Positions 22,791 to 35,214 of a stretch of DNA of 64,000 bases are shown one piece after another; within the stretch, counting starts at the first letter, position 1, and each line of letters opens with the position of its first letter. The notes under the pieces were generated by a model. It was not told where the DNA came from, made no database searches, and was given only the letters and a program-made list of their open reading frames with translations. The DNA is from Neonectria sp. B-13 (taxonomy: Eukaryota; Ascomycota; Sordariomycetes; Hypocreales; Nectriaceae). The translations under genes and the position numbers were made by a program. Location: NCBI GenBank assembly GCA_002682825.1, contig NOKP01000009.1, positions 992,001-1,056,000 on the forward strand. Direction: 5' to 3'.

Positions 22791-23155
22791 TTAGCAGTGA
22801 TCGCTTTTGCCAGCACCGCCATTTTTGCAACCATTTTTGCAGAATGCTTTATACCGAATCTCTCCATCAGGACCTCCAGTGCAATAGAAAACCGAGTTTA
22901 TGACGTGATTCTTCCCAATACACTTGGACTTTTGACTGCGGATCAGTTCATCTGCAATTTGAGGAAAGTATTTGCCTTGATGAATCTAGGATCAGCTTCT
23001 ATTGCGCTCCAACGTAGTGCAATGGCTAATTTTCCTTACCGGTGTCTAAAAGAACACTGCCACAGTAGTTAAGTTTGGGGGGTGCAGTTTCTGGCTTCGC
23101 CGAAGGCCGCAAGGCCAGCGACGAGAGCGAGAGGAAGAAGAGTAATATTGACCAT
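22791..23155 (-). pseudogene. Small cysteine-rich secreted protein with one-base frameshift
   Basis: Two exons of a small secreted effector-like protein of a family found in plant-associated fungi. Exon 1 starts at ATG 23155 with a signal peptide (MVNITLLPLALVAGLAAFGE) and the first conserved Cys. A run of six G (23077-23082; C on the coding strand) then puts the next segment, 'LNYCGSVLLDTG', one base out of frame, and exon 1 as written stops at once. An intron (donor GTAAGG, acceptor ATCAAG) leads in phase to exon 2 with 'KYFPQIADELI', 'VFYCTGGPDGEIRY', 'FCKNGCKNGGAGKSDHC' and a stop at 22791. One base fewer in the C run would restore the frame, so this is either a true pseudogene or a homopolymer sequencing error. 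Function unknown; secretion and Cys content suggest a role outside the cell. Confidence 0.75.
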
Positions 23156-25213
23156 TTTGCCGGCAGGTAAGAGTAGAATAAGCTTCTGGATAGAGTCGGA
23201 AACGGTTGGCGGGGGAGATTGAATGAGTCCTGTTGATGGGGGGGAGATCGAGGAGACGAGAAGGAGGTTTTTATAAACTTGTAGCCATAGAGTCTAGTGC
23301 CCTCACGGGGTGCAGCCACATTTCAATTTACAAAGGTCTAGACCTCAAAAACACGGAATCCAGCACACACTTCTGATCAAGACGTGTAGCTAACGAGCCT
23401 TAGTAGTGTTCAGCTACCAAAAATTAGCGCTACTCCGGTTCAGCTGGGATACCGGCGTGGCTGCCATTTTCGCATTTTCACTCGGGATCACCAATGGGCA
23501 GATATACATGATGCACCACCAATGCAACAAGATGGGACTGGGCAGCGTTAATTGGCTTAAGTGATGTGGACTCAAATGGGATAAGCTGAATCAGGGCTGG
23601 TCAGTTGTCGTCGATGCCTCATAGGGCGGTTGCGGGGGGTTGGACTTACAGGTGGCGTAATTAGCTGACGAAGGTGGAGATTGAAGGCGTTCATTCAACC
23701 TTGAAGGCGTTTAAGGCTGACTGGGGATCTGGTGGCCGAAGATAGAGGACAACCCTAAATGACTCGTTGGCGAAAACTAAGGTTTGCGTATCAAGGTAGA
23801 TTACAAAGTTGGCGATGGCTATCTAAGGTGGCACTTGGCATCGACAGAGCATGAACCAACAATGCTGGGGCCTTGAGCTTGGTGGTAAAGGTAGATGGGA
23901 TCGAGTGTGATACTCTATTGGTGGAACACGCACTTCAGTGTAAAGACACCACCCAAGAATATGCTGTCCTAGCACGGTTGGATTAAGAGGGAAGAAATGG
24001 AGACTGTATAACCCCAAAGGATAATAGAGGGATAATTTTGAGACCACAAGAATGATCGAAAGCAAAGAAACTCAGTAGTAGTCAAAGGTAGCAGAGAATG
24101 TTCAAGTTGATCACAGAAGCAGCTAAGATCATAGCAAAAGACAAGACGGAAGAAGGACAGTCCAACAAGTGGTAAAATTCATGAGGAAGAAAGAGGTAAT
24201 GAAGCCAATAAGTGGCAGTCTCAGTCCCTTAAGTAGGTGCTGCCAATTGGTGCTGCCCTTGCTAGCATTAAACCCCAAGTGCATAAATCCTCTAACACAA
24301 TACATAGCTTGGTAAAAATGAAGTTTCAATCAATCAGGCTCGAGATGTGAACTTAATGCGTGGCACGTTGGTTAATACAATAGATGAAAGAAACTGAGGC
24401 CCGTCTTTAAGGAGCACGCCAACTCTCCTTGTCGAGCGCTGAGAGTCTTCATATTCGTCTAAAATGGCGGTGAAAGTACCTTTCCCCTGTTCTTGACACT
24501 TTTAGCATCCCCAAGATCCCCATAGGCCACCGCAGGTTGCGTGTGGGTTCTTGTTGTCATCCAATTCCACTACTGGATCTTCCATCAGACTCTTAGCCTG
24601 AGCGTTGTCTAATTACTCCAAGCACAAATAGTGAGAGATGGACAACTATATTCGGGCTGGTAGAGCGCTTGTGCACGACCTGCTTGGTCTTAGTTCCCAG
24701 GAATGCTGATTTTGACAGTGATTCTGTACGCATGTTCTCCCACATCTCGGCGAGTGCAGCAGCTAATTACCCTACAATTCGCTTTTGCTGACGTCGCGCG
24801 ATCGCCACCATCGTCCTAACCTAGCAACGTCAGAACGCTCTCGTCCGGTAACACAGGGGCATCACCACACCGATGCCACATGGCCACAGAGCGCAAACTC
24901 GCATCGTGAAGCAATACCGCAGCTGTGCTGTCGGATCTGATTGGCTGCTTCTGGGTGTCGTGCAGGGGTAGCGTCTGCCAATGAGACAATAAGGCACATC
25001 TGTGCTGATGCGACTCAGCCTCGTTCAGACCTCCAGTCATAGAACGATTCCAGAGGCTCAACTTGACGTCTGCAACATCTGTACTTTGGCCTAGGACACA
25101 AAAAACTAGACCCCAGTCAACGATACACTAGTCAACAATACAAGGAACAGCCAGTTTATGTTTGATCCGTAGCGGACGGGCTGCCGGTCGCAGTCGCGCC
25201 TCAAGATCATAGA
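23156..25213. other. Gene-poor region, no gene recognised
   Basis: About 2 kb lacking any supported gene. Short imperfect direct repetitions such as 'ttgaaggcgtt' (near 23682 and 23701) occur. The region may hold degraded repeat DNA, but no transposase or reverse-transcriptase motif could be read in any frame. Confidence 0.4.
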
Positions 25214-28200
25214 ATGTCGGACCAAAATAGGGCTCTGTTTATGGGCAATTGGGTTGATATGGTATGTTGGCCTATTGTTACATCACATCTAAGTCTTCTC
25301 AGATGCATGTGCTAATTATAACATTTTAGGACTTTGGTGGTATGGAATATCCTAGCCCCTTACACACGGGGGATGTGCTCAATGACTTCGACTTCGACTC
25401 TTTCCTCCACGATGAATATGCGGACAACCAGCCGTCCGATTATTGGGCGATCCAGATGATAGAGGGCCGCGAGATTGAGGAAGATATGGGCCGCTTTCGC
25501 TGTGAGACATGTGGCTACCATCCACGCGGGAATCCGAAATACTTCAAGAAGAGTCTAGCCAGACACATGAAACGACACACCAAGGACTATTCTGTCAAAG
25601 AGTCAAGGACGACGAGGGAAGTCAGTGAGGCTGCTCCCAGAGAACGCGGCGGCGATGCATCTGAGCTTATGGAACTGGAACTTACCGAGCTATCCTACGG
25701 CCGCAGGAGCGTTGATCATACTGATAGGACAGAAGAAGCCATTAAAACACAAGATGAGGCGGCATTTACAGAATCGGGATACGCATCAGCACCGAATCTG
25801 AATGCATGTTCGTTCGCAAAACCTTTGGCCGAGCAAGGAAGCAGCCCTGCTCTTAATACATCTCCAGCAGCAATGAACGATAATGACAACGATGATACCG
25901 GAACACTGTATTCTGATGGGACTACTGTTGCGCCTGTCCGAGCTGAGAATTATATTGCCGAGATATGCAATCACATCTACAGCAAAGTGAGCGACTGTGT
26001 CAAGACCAAAACGTGGACCGATGTATCCCAGATTCTCCCCGACCTGATCAAAGCTTTTGCTGTCAAGCTGGGGAACGACTCTACTGCTCAGGTCAACCGA
26101 GATATCATGTTTTTCGTTCACAAACGACACAGGTTAGTTTCTTCCGTCATACCCTGGTATTTCTGCGCAGGCTAATCAATTCGAACAGAGAAGTGGGAGC
26201 GCGGCTTGAAGCGATGTTCAGTCATGACATTGACAACCAACCCGAGGATAGTCGAGATGGCCTTTCCGGAATGGCTCTAGTTGACAAGATGGCTATGTGG
26301 CAAAGCAAAGATGAAGACGATATCCCTGCGGCCGAAGGCGAAGACTGTTTCCAGGGCGTCAAAGACGACGACGACGAAGACACCAACATTGAAGAGATCC
26401 ACTTGCTAGCGTACCAAAACGTCATATTCAACAGCCAGGCTTACAAGTGGTTTCTTGCCAGCTTTCAGAGGGAAGCAATGCTGCAGTGGGAGGATTCGCG
26501 TCCACGCATGATGATCGAGAGCATTCGCCGCAGACTTCTCGAAAGGCTCCCAACGGGAACCATCAGTAAGCGGTATGCACCTGCCAGTCATGAAGTGACA
26601 TTCGTTCTTGACTGGCACCCGAATATGGGACTGCGTCTTGACCGCGAAAACATTGAACTTTCATCGTGGCCGGCTCAATCATTTTCAAGTTTTGCTGTCC
26701 TGACAGGCTCACCGGACAAGGCACAGGCACTCACAGTGAGGCAGTACATGAGTCAAACATGGCCAGCTAATGGGTTGGAAATGTTGAATGCGCTTCAAGA
26801 GGCGATTGCGAGCCCCAGTAGCTTAGTACCTGGTAAGACAACCCAACTCGTCCTGTCCTGCTGTGCTTCATACTGATCCGTCTAATGTACCTAGCCAAGT
26901 CGCTGGCCAATGCCCCCATTGTCGCAAGAATATCTGCTTTCAGACTAATGGTCAAAGTAGCCGGAACGGCGTACTCTATTGCAGAATGTGGTGAACAGTT
27001 GGCTTGGCTCGCATCTGCTTTCTCAAACAGTAGTCGAGATGCCGTCGGTTACTTGACGCCCTCAATCGAGAACATCGATGTTCGGGCCACACATCCGCGA
27101 AGCTCGAACTACCGTGGCCAATGCCATGTTGTGCTCGGCATTACTAATGCGGCCAGCTCAGCAGCTCGTTCTACACTAGGGACGCATAATGCTTGGGAAA
27201 CTGTGGTAGGAGGACACAACCTTATCCAAGGGTATCCCATCGCTCGACGGCCAGAGGGATACCTAGGGCTAGAGCTTTCCTTGGGCATGCTATTGTATTT
27301 GATGCAGGCCAGAGAGGCTTGTATCTTTGAAGGACAGGTTTTGATCACTGGACCAGAGACGTCACTGAAATTGGTGAGCCAGACTGAAAATGTCTGGCTT
27401 TGGCACCCTCTTAGCTCCACCACCAAGCACTGTTGTTGTGATGAGCCTCCCTCTAGTGTCAATGTTTTGAACATGGAGTCGGATCGCCACATTCTAGGAA
27501 GTTGCAACCCTCAAGATTCCCCACCCCAGGGTAGGCTTCCAGATCTCTCGTTTCAGAAGCGTAATTTCTAACCATATGGAACACAGATGATGATGGATTA
27601 TCTACGGATACCATACTTCCTGAGAATATTGTTCGGAGACGGTTGATAAGCCGTGGAGCTGGGATTCCAGTAATTGAGCATTGCTCACCTGAAACTCCGA
27701 TGGAACTCTCCGGAAGTCAGAGAGACTTTCGATCAGTGACAGCAACCTCATCCGGTGTGGAATCTTTCGATACAGATCAGCTTTCAATATCAGATGCTTC
27801 AGAAGAAACTAAACGACTGGATATCAACGAACCGTTATATCTGATTCTGAAGCCCGTGCTGCTTCAACTTCTCTCTGGATATCGAACCCTGGCGGAACAC
27901 CCCTCGTCTGCAAGAGAAAGCGGTCAAAGATCTAGCGCATCTACAAGTGCACACGGACAGTCAAACAGCAGTGCTAGAGACGCCTCAAGTCACAATCACC
28001 CAAAGCGGAAACGGGGGAATGACGACAGGGATGATGCTGACCAGGATGATTTTCAACGACCACCGCAAAAGAAAACAAATTGCGATGCATCCGAAGTTTC
28101 TAAGAAGTCGTTTGCTTGCCCTTATTTGAAGAGAGATCCTATCGAACACGGTGAATGCTGCACGAGGAAACTGAGCAGAATTCGAGACGTCAAACAGCAT

Positions 28201-29205
28201 CTGGCTCGGCGACACACGCCTGAACGATACTGCCAGCTGTGTTTATCAACAAACTTTGCAAATCAGAGAAACCTACAGGATCACATCAGCGAGCGAGCAT
28301 GTTTCAGCCAGGATCCTTCGGTGCTGGAAGGGATATCGTACGATCAACGCCAGAAGCTTTCCAAAAAGTCCAAACCGAGTCTCGGTGAGGAGGGTCAATG
28401 GTTTGCGATTTGGGAGATTATCTTCCCTGAACACCCAAAGCCAACGTCTGCGTACGTAAATACCGATCTTTCAGTAGAGATGCGTCTCTTCCGGGAATAC
28501 AGTTATAGCCGTGGCCCGGCCTTGTTGAGAGAGCAGATAATGTCGAACCCAGGCTGTTTGAGACAGGAGCTTACAGAAGAAGAGCGTCAGAGGGCATTGG
28601 ATCGGGTAATAGCCGAGGGTATAAGTCGCCTGTTTGAGACTTGGCAGTCGCACCAATCTATCGGTCCAATATCCTCAAGAAATCAGAGCAGAAACATTCA
28701 ACAGACAGGACAGCCGACGCCAATGAGCTTCGTGACCGACAGTGGTATTACGATGGGGAGGCAAGTTTCGACATTGGAAGCCGGGTCTCAAAGCGAGGGA
28801 ACCGCTCGATATTTGGACATGCTGGAGTTGAGTGTTCCACCAGCGGCAACCACGAACACAGGGGAACGTCAAGCTTCGCCACCACCACAGGTCTCTGCCG
28901 GAACGCATGCGACATTCCATCCAGATGTCGGGAACCTGAATTGGTCTTCGGTGGGGTTCGCAGATGTGGCTCCTACAAGGTCTGCGGACTTTGATATTGA
29001 GTATATTACATCAAACTTCGACAGACCATCTGAATTCGACGCAAGCGCGAGTACGATTGACGAACTAGATGTTGATGCGGCGGTGTCAACCGAGTTCGAC
29101 CTTTTGCTTCCGGAGACATGGCTTACTCTTTCAACGGCGGACCCTTTGGCCGAAATGGTACATGTCAACTCCCGAGGAGTACCAGATGCAAAGCTACAAC
29201 TATAG
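25214..29205 (+). CDS. Large fungal C2H2 zinc-finger protein, uncharacterised
   Basis: A protein of about 1,200 residues assembled from five exons. A 16-codon first exon (25214-25261, ending GNWVDM) joins by a GTATGT...TTTTAG intron to exon 2 at 25330. Further introns lie near 26133, 26832 and 27526, each restoring frame. The N-terminal region has one C2H2-like finger (FRCETCGYHPRGNPKYFKKS then HMKRH). The C-terminal third holds the fungal multi-Cys/His block 'FACPYLKRDPIEHGECC ... DVKQHLARRH ... YCQLCLSTNFANQRNLQDHI', preceded by a basic stretch (PKRKRGNDD) that looks like a nuclear signal. Acidic patches (DDDDEDTNIEE) occur in the middle. The central region (LGTHNAWETVVGGHNLIQG, GLELSLGMLLYLMQA) has no function I can name. 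Role unknown; nucleic-acid binding is plausible. Confidence 0.75.
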
Positions 29206-30309
29206 CCTGTAATAGATATGCACAGACTCGGGCGAAACCATCTTCTATCGCCTAGTATGTTCAAATTGAGGCTCGTTTTTCATCGCAATCATCCTCTCGC
29301 ATTCTCGTCTAGGAGCTGCGTCAACGAACAGCTTTGGGATCTTTCCGTAGAGTTAACTGCCTGTTTCGCCGTCTCTTCATTGGCGCACCAAACGGCCGCA
29401 GCCTTTCTTGTACTCTAGGATCAAGTAGTTCTCCACTATGAAACTCGTGTGCTATTTTCCCCCTTAAAGTTGTTCCTCAACCCACTTTCCTTCCGTATCC
29501 ATGCCTTTCCATTCTGCGGATGCAAAAAGCAAAGTACCGAAGCATGATGTCAACGACACAACCGCTGGGGGTTACGCGGAAGCTGCAAGAGCATGGCGTA
29601 TTGGTCACACAATTGCAAGGTCTAGCATCAGTTCAGCTTTTGGTGCCAGAAATGGGGGGAATTTAGTTGCATCGGTGGTGGAATCCAGTGCTCAATTGCC
29701 GATGTTGCCGATAACAACGGCAACAAGACAACCAGCCTCTTCCATCTGCCTTGACTTACCGAAGGTAAGCGGTTCTTCTGGTCCTGGAGAATATGACTCG
29801 TCAAGCCACGACCCAACACACTGTCCGTCTCTTATCACAGGGTTAACTTACGCCTTGAAGCGCTTATCGTAGGAGCTTCGCGATGATAGGACAGCATGAC
29901 TCAAGAATGGATGGGCTATCTCTTGGAGGGAACCTTAACTCTCTTGGGCCACGACTGCACCGCGAGAAATGGGGTCGCCACTGTTGCGTCTTCCCCACAA
30001 AGCGCACTTCTGTCTCCCCCACCCCCACTATTGCTGGGCTAGTTCGACTCGAAGGAGTGAAGCAGTTGACCCGTTCGTGTCTAGCCCATAGTACATGATA
30101 GCCTGGTACGATAACGCTCAGCCAACAGGAATCAAGGCTTGAGTAATCACGGCGCTGCGACGGGTGCGGAGAAGAGCAACTGGCAGTATATTACCATCCA
30201 GACGCTTGGATCACGACTCCCTCAATAGACACGACTCACAATCTCACAAGCATACAATTGTACAGACTACAGACAAACACAACCATACACACAGTCAACC
30301 CCATAAGCA
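29206..30309. other. Intergenic, promoter side of Rieske gene
   Basis: 1.1 kb. A 123-codon frame (29501-29872, +) starting MPFHSADAKSK lacks a domain or signal peptide and is not called as a gene. C-rich blocks 'ctccccc acccccact' occur at 30015-30029, and an ACA-rich leader precedes the ATG at 30310. Confidence 0.45.
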
Positions 30310-31760
30310 ATGTGGCGCATTCTCGGTCTCGGCTCGTCTGGCGACACAGCTAGTGCCAAGACGCCCCCGTCTCGAGGCATTCCTGCCTCCTGGTACAGGT
30401 CTGCAGAGATGTTCCAACTAGAAAGACGCGCCATATTCTCTCGGAAATGGATCCTCGTCACTCACTCATTGAGGTTCAACCAGTCCGGCGACTTTCTATC
30501 TTTCACATATGCTGACTTTGCATTCTTCCTCGTCCGGGACCGGGAAGGTTCCATCAATGGCTTCCACAACGCATGCCGCCACCGTGCATACCCTATCGTG
30601 GAGCGTCGCTCTGGTGAAGCCAAGATCCTGAGCTGCAAATATCACGGGTGGTCTTACGGGCTCGGTGGAAACCTCGCCAAGGCCCCCAGATTTGACACCG
30701 TCAAGGACTTTGACAAGAGTCAGCATGGGTTGCTGCCCGTCAATGTGCACATCGACAAGGCGGGCTTTGTCTGGGTGAACCTGCAAGCGGGAGAGCCAGA
30801 CGTGAAGTGGGAAGACGAGTTTGGAGGCATGGAGGACAAGCCGAGAATGAAGCAGTTTGACTTCTCGGGTGGCTACTTCTTCGACCACGTCTGGGAGATG
30901 GACCTCGATGCGAACTGGAAGTCGGTCATGGAGAACTATAACGAATGCTATCATTGCCCGACATCACACCCGCTGATTGCGGGGGTATCGGATTTGACCA
31001 AATATCGAGTCGAACCTAGCGGCGGTTGTTTGGAACACGAGATTATTAATAAGAAGTCGCAAGACGAGGAGGATCAGTTTCGGCGTTCTATCACGTTTGC
31101 CTTCCCCTGCACGTCTGTCACAGTTACGTAAGTTGTAAATCCCTTTCTTCTTCACCCCCACTCCTGGATGACATTCCTACATCCTCACGCTTCATCCAGA
31201 AGTGATTGGAATTATGGCTTAACTAACAGTTTTAACAACATAGTAAAAACTTCTTCTATATCCAACGCATGATTCCAATGAGTGCAACAAAGACGAAGAT
31301 TGAGAATGAGGTTTATCGTCACAACATCGCAACAGACGAGGAGTTTGCTGCGATCAACGCATTTTATAAGCAGGTCTTGGAGGAGGACAAGCACTTGTGC
31401 GATGCGGCGCAGAAGAATCTCAACGCGGGTGTGTTCGTAAATGGCGAGCTCCATCCTGAGAAAGAAAAGGTCAGTTCGATGATGCCCCGGTTGACCAGTT
31501 CTTAGTATCTTGGAGACTTGTCTAGATTTACTCTTGCTGACCGGTAAAACAAACAGGGTCCTGTTCATTTCCAAAATGCTGTCAGGGAAGAGGTAATGAA
31601 CCATCGGAAGAAGGAAATGCAGCAGGGCGGACAGGAGATCTGGCCTGCTACGCCAAAGATAGTCGGGGAGATGAAAACGGGGAAGTTGAGTGAGGAGGAG
31701 ATGTTTTGTTCAGAACTCGAAACCTCGAGCTGTCGGGCTAAAGAGGAATTGGCGTGGTGA
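30310..31760 (+). CDS. Rieske [2Fe-2S] oxygenase, choline-monooxygenase-like
   Basis: Alpha-subunit-type Rieske non-heme iron oxygenase in three exons (introns about 31130-31243 and 31469-31557). The Rieske centre is '[12 protein letters not shown]' with Cys89 and His91, and 'CKYHGW' with Cys109 and His112. The catalytic domain carries '[16 protein letters not shown]' with the iron ligands His215 and His220. The arrangement matches choline monooxygenase and related quaternary-amine or stachydrine demethylases. The ferredoxin reductase partner is not in this window. The C-terminal exon ends at a TGA (31758-31760) after 'KEELAW'. It is tail-to-tail with the C2H2 regulator. It may belong functionally to the cluster at 32-54 kb or stand alone; the substrate is not readable. 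Confidence 0.88.
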
Positions 31761-32109
31761 GGTGGTTTTGCTATACAGGAAGGGGTGTACTCAAGGAAAA
31801 CTGTATGTACGAGTCAACGACGCTACGAGTGTGATGGTTTAGGTTGCTCTGGATAGCTCCATGTAATTGCATCAGTTTAATCATCCCGTCAGCTGGTTAC
31901 TAGCTTCCGATCGCAACACCAACAGACATGGAGTTACCAAGGTTCAGTGATTAAAGGTCGTCTCCGAATGAATCATCAGCTTCGTCTCCTTACTCTAACT
32001 CATAGCAAAGGCGTCACAAAGAAAGCAAGTTCGGAAGAACAAACGTGCAAATGTCATAAATGCGTCATAATTCAATTACGGTCGTTTAAATATTCAACGG
32101 GAGACTCCT
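31761..32109. terminator. Tail-to-tail spacer
   Basis: 349 bp between convergent genes, presumably carrying both 3' untranslated regions. No open frame or motif of note. Confidence 0.35.
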
Positions 32110-35100
32110 TTAATCCTCAAACTGATCGTACTGGTTGATCAAGCGCTGCGGAACCAAGCCTCGCAGAACGACAACACCTGAGTGTACGATCCCCCATCGA
32201 ACTTTGGTCAGTGCATCTGCCATGAGCCAGACAAGTCCGTTTGTGCGCCTTCGCTCCCAGGCCAGCACTGATTCATTGCGGTGTAGTCCACCTGCCATGC
32301 TGGATAATAGTGACTTCATCTCGGCCTGAGGGTCCCAGACCATCTCGTCATCTTCGTGAGCACCTTCATCCTCCTCATCCCTACGTCCACGACTTGGACG
32401 CGCATGGTGGTAAGCCCAGCAGGTCAACGTAACCAAGTAGAGACACCAAGGCACATGGAACAAGTTCATAGCCTCTGAGTCGATCAAGACTCTCATGGTG
32501 TCTCGTAGCATCCGTGCCGCATGCCAGGCTGCAGTTGGCGCAGACTGGCTTGACTGAGGGCCTTGATGTTCACCTGATGGGGTGGATGTAGAATCTCTCG
32601 AGCCAGAGCCAGATGATGCATCTCGACTTGAAGCTCCCGTGCTGGCCGTGGCCCACCGCTTCACTACCTGAGCTGAACGCAGGTAATCTCTTTGCTGCAC
32701 AGGTCGTCCGAGAATATGGCGAGCTCCAGCGTAGATTTGGACATCCAGAAAATCGAGGTTCAGCAACACTTGTGCGGAGTGATACACGGCGTTGTAGGCG
32801 GCGGCGAACGCTATAAACTCGCTGCGTTGTGTTTCTTCCTCAAGCATGAAATCATCACGCCCAGGTTGCTGTCCTCTTGGGAACCTCGCGGTTACCGCTG
32901 TGCAATAGGCATCGAAGTCACCCTTCCAAAGATCGTAGGCTGTGCTGACGAGTTTGCGCCAGGAAACGTCGACGGTGCCCTCAGACACTACCCCAAGAGA
33001 CGTCTGGTCACGTCGCTGCATGTCCCACGCAATAGACATTAGCCCATGTAGAACCAGAATCCGAGAAAGGCCGCTGAGTCCTGTAGGTCGGGGGGTGTTC
33101 GAGGACAAGTACGACTTGAGAGTGGGGAGATATAGTGTTCTATGGTCTGCTGAGAGCGTAGACCGCCAGGCAGACACCCACGATGTCGGATCGCGGGCTT
33201 CCCAGATGCTTTGGCTGCAGGGAAGTTCTAAGCGCAATTCAAATGAGGACATGCAGAGGCTCTGACAGAAAAGCACTGCATGTTGCGTGTCCCACATGAA
33301 GCAGAGCAAGGCAAGTCTATGATGTTATGTTAGGCGCCGTGCACAATGAGTGTAGTGAATATAGTGCGTACCTCTTCTTTTGCTCAGCCTCGGCCCACCG
33401 TCTCCAAGTACGTTCGAGAGCCTCGGGATTGTCTTCACCTGAACCCGGAGGTGGACCACTGGGTCTGATGGACTGACAATCTGAACGGCGGATGAGATTG
33501 ATGAGGAGTCCGTGGAACAGATGGCTCATGTCGTGTTGCTTCTGGCCAGCCCTTGACTTTCCGAAGCATTCTACCAGCAGAATGCACTGCAGTGTCCAAA
33601 GCTCTGGCCGCGGCGAGAAGCCAGTGTGGGCGAAGATGCTTGGTCGGATAACATCGTGGATACAGACCGCAAGTTGGTGCGCATCCTTTCCTGAGTACGT
33701 TGCTCCGAGAAGCAAGACGGATAGGAGAAGTAGTGGCTCATCCTCATGGACGTTGAAGGTGGCTAGATGAATCAATGGATATGCTGTGTTGAAGCGAGTA
33801 AAGTATAGTTCGAGATACGATTGAAGAGAGACAACCGAGAGGAGAGGGTGGTCCCAGATGGAGTGACGTTGGTCCGGGAGAGCAGGATTGGCCAAGTCAA
33901 TAATCTTCAACAGGCGTTCTCGTATAACCTCGGTGAGTATTGGAAGAGGAAGCGGTTTCCGTAAGGTTGAGAGTGGTCTCTCGGGCTCAAGGGGAATAGA
34001 ATGAGCTCCGCCAGTCCGGCTCTTCTGGGTGCTAGCAGATCCATCTCCCAGTCTTCGTCTTGCTCCTCGGTCGGGATAAACCTCTGTTGAACCGGGGCGG
34101 ACAGACTGGCCTGGCATCCTATGTGCTTGCGGGTGGTTGTTCATATCCATGAACTGTTGCTCTTGGGTTCTCTGTTCGTGCTGATCCGCATCCGTAGCGT
34201 CTGACCAAGCCTGGGCAGCCCCCATTGATTCCGGGGTAATGGCCAAGCCAGTTTGCGTCATGCTTAGTCCTTGGATGTCTTGTGCACAGAAATCCGGAGA
34301 TTGGGTAAATTCAGCTCCTCCAAATGCAGCTGGAGAAGACTTTTCCACGTTAAATAGCCAGTTGTAATCCAGAGCGGTCGTATATGGCATATTAAACGAG
34401 CTCGCTGTGTCGGGCTGGAAGATCCTGTCGTATTGGAGATTCTCGGTCCCACCAAACGGATCGTCTAGTACCCGGGACTGGAGGAGGTCTGTCCAAGATT
34501 GGGTGTAGACCAGGGTGGGGTCGTGTTGCTGGGTAGAAGAGATGACTTCCGAGTAGGGGAGAGCGTCGACAGGGTTTGCAGAATTCTCCGTAGTGATATT
34601 GGTGTGCCCAGATCGAATGTCCAGGACGATGGATGTGTCAGTCTCGGTGCCTCCTCCAATGTTGGGTGCCGCAGTTGATTTGAAGGAAGAATCAGCATAG
34701 TCAAGCTCGGCAGGTTCAGGGTCCGGCGACGGCTCTTGTTGAGCTTGGGGCTGGAGAGGCCCGGTTGAAGACCTCCTTCGGGTGGAAGATTTTGTACGAG
34801 GGCGTTTCTCTACAACAGACCCGTCTGGCGCCTTCCAGGATCGTTTTCTTGTATCGAGAATGCCGCAGCCTAGACCACCTGCTTCGAGATCCTTTTGGCG
34901 GTGACGATCCATATGCCTCTCTAACAAGAAAACGTCAGTATGGGCCATCCATACGCCATAATTGCTTCACGACGACGAGACATACTCAAAAGGTCAGGCC
35001 GCTTGAAGTGGGCGCGGCAGAGAGTGCAGGTCGACCCGCCAGTCGTGTGATTAAGGGCATGGCGATGCAGATGCTCGGCGCGAGTGAAGCGTTTGGTACA

Positions 35101-35214
35101 GCCCTGATGGGTGCAGGCGAATGACTTCTCGCCGACGGTCAACATGCTGGGGTCTTCAGCATCAGCCAGCTCAGCGTCGTCTGGCTCGTCCGTGGATCTC
35201 CAGGAGTCGTCCAT
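32110..35214 (-). CDS. C2H2 transcription factor with fungal_trans domain
   Basis: Nuclear regulator of about 1,000 residues in three exons. The first ATG in frame is at 35214. Two C2H2 fingers lie at the N-terminus. Finger 1 is 'CTHQGCTKRFTRAEHLHRH', with helix positions -1/2/3/6 = R/E/H/R. Finger 2 is 'CTLCRAHFKRPDLL', completed after an intron as 'KRHMDRH', with positions R/D/L/R. A basic stretch with 'KRPRTKSSTRRRSS' follows, then a Gln/Ser/Pro-rich linker. A fungal-specific regulatory domain begins around 'SYLELYFTRFNTAYPLIHLATF' and continues into exon 3. The architecture is that of ADR1-like fungal regulators. By simple finger-code reasoning the preferred core would be 5'-GNGGGG, which matches an element repeated in neighbouring promoters. 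Divergent from the FAD monooxygenase gene. Confidence 0.9.

Noticed and set aside
23820..24330. Possible LTR or retroelement remnant in gene-poor DNA
   Set aside because: No reverse transcriptase, integrase or gag motif is readable in any frame, and no terminal repeat pair was identified.
24655..24730. tRNA-like stretch containing 'ggtagagcgc'
   Set aside because: It resembles a D-arm, but no matching T-arm (GGTTCGAAT-like) or acceptor-stem pairing can be found at the right spacing.
29501..29872. 123-codon frame on the plus strand
   Set aside because: No domain, no signal peptide and no splice partner; composition fits a chance frame in a promoter region.
32110..35214. CRISPR or other tandem array in the cluster promoters
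   Set aside because: The repeated CCCAC elements are irregularly spaced short sites in both orientations, as expected of transcription factor sites, not an array.
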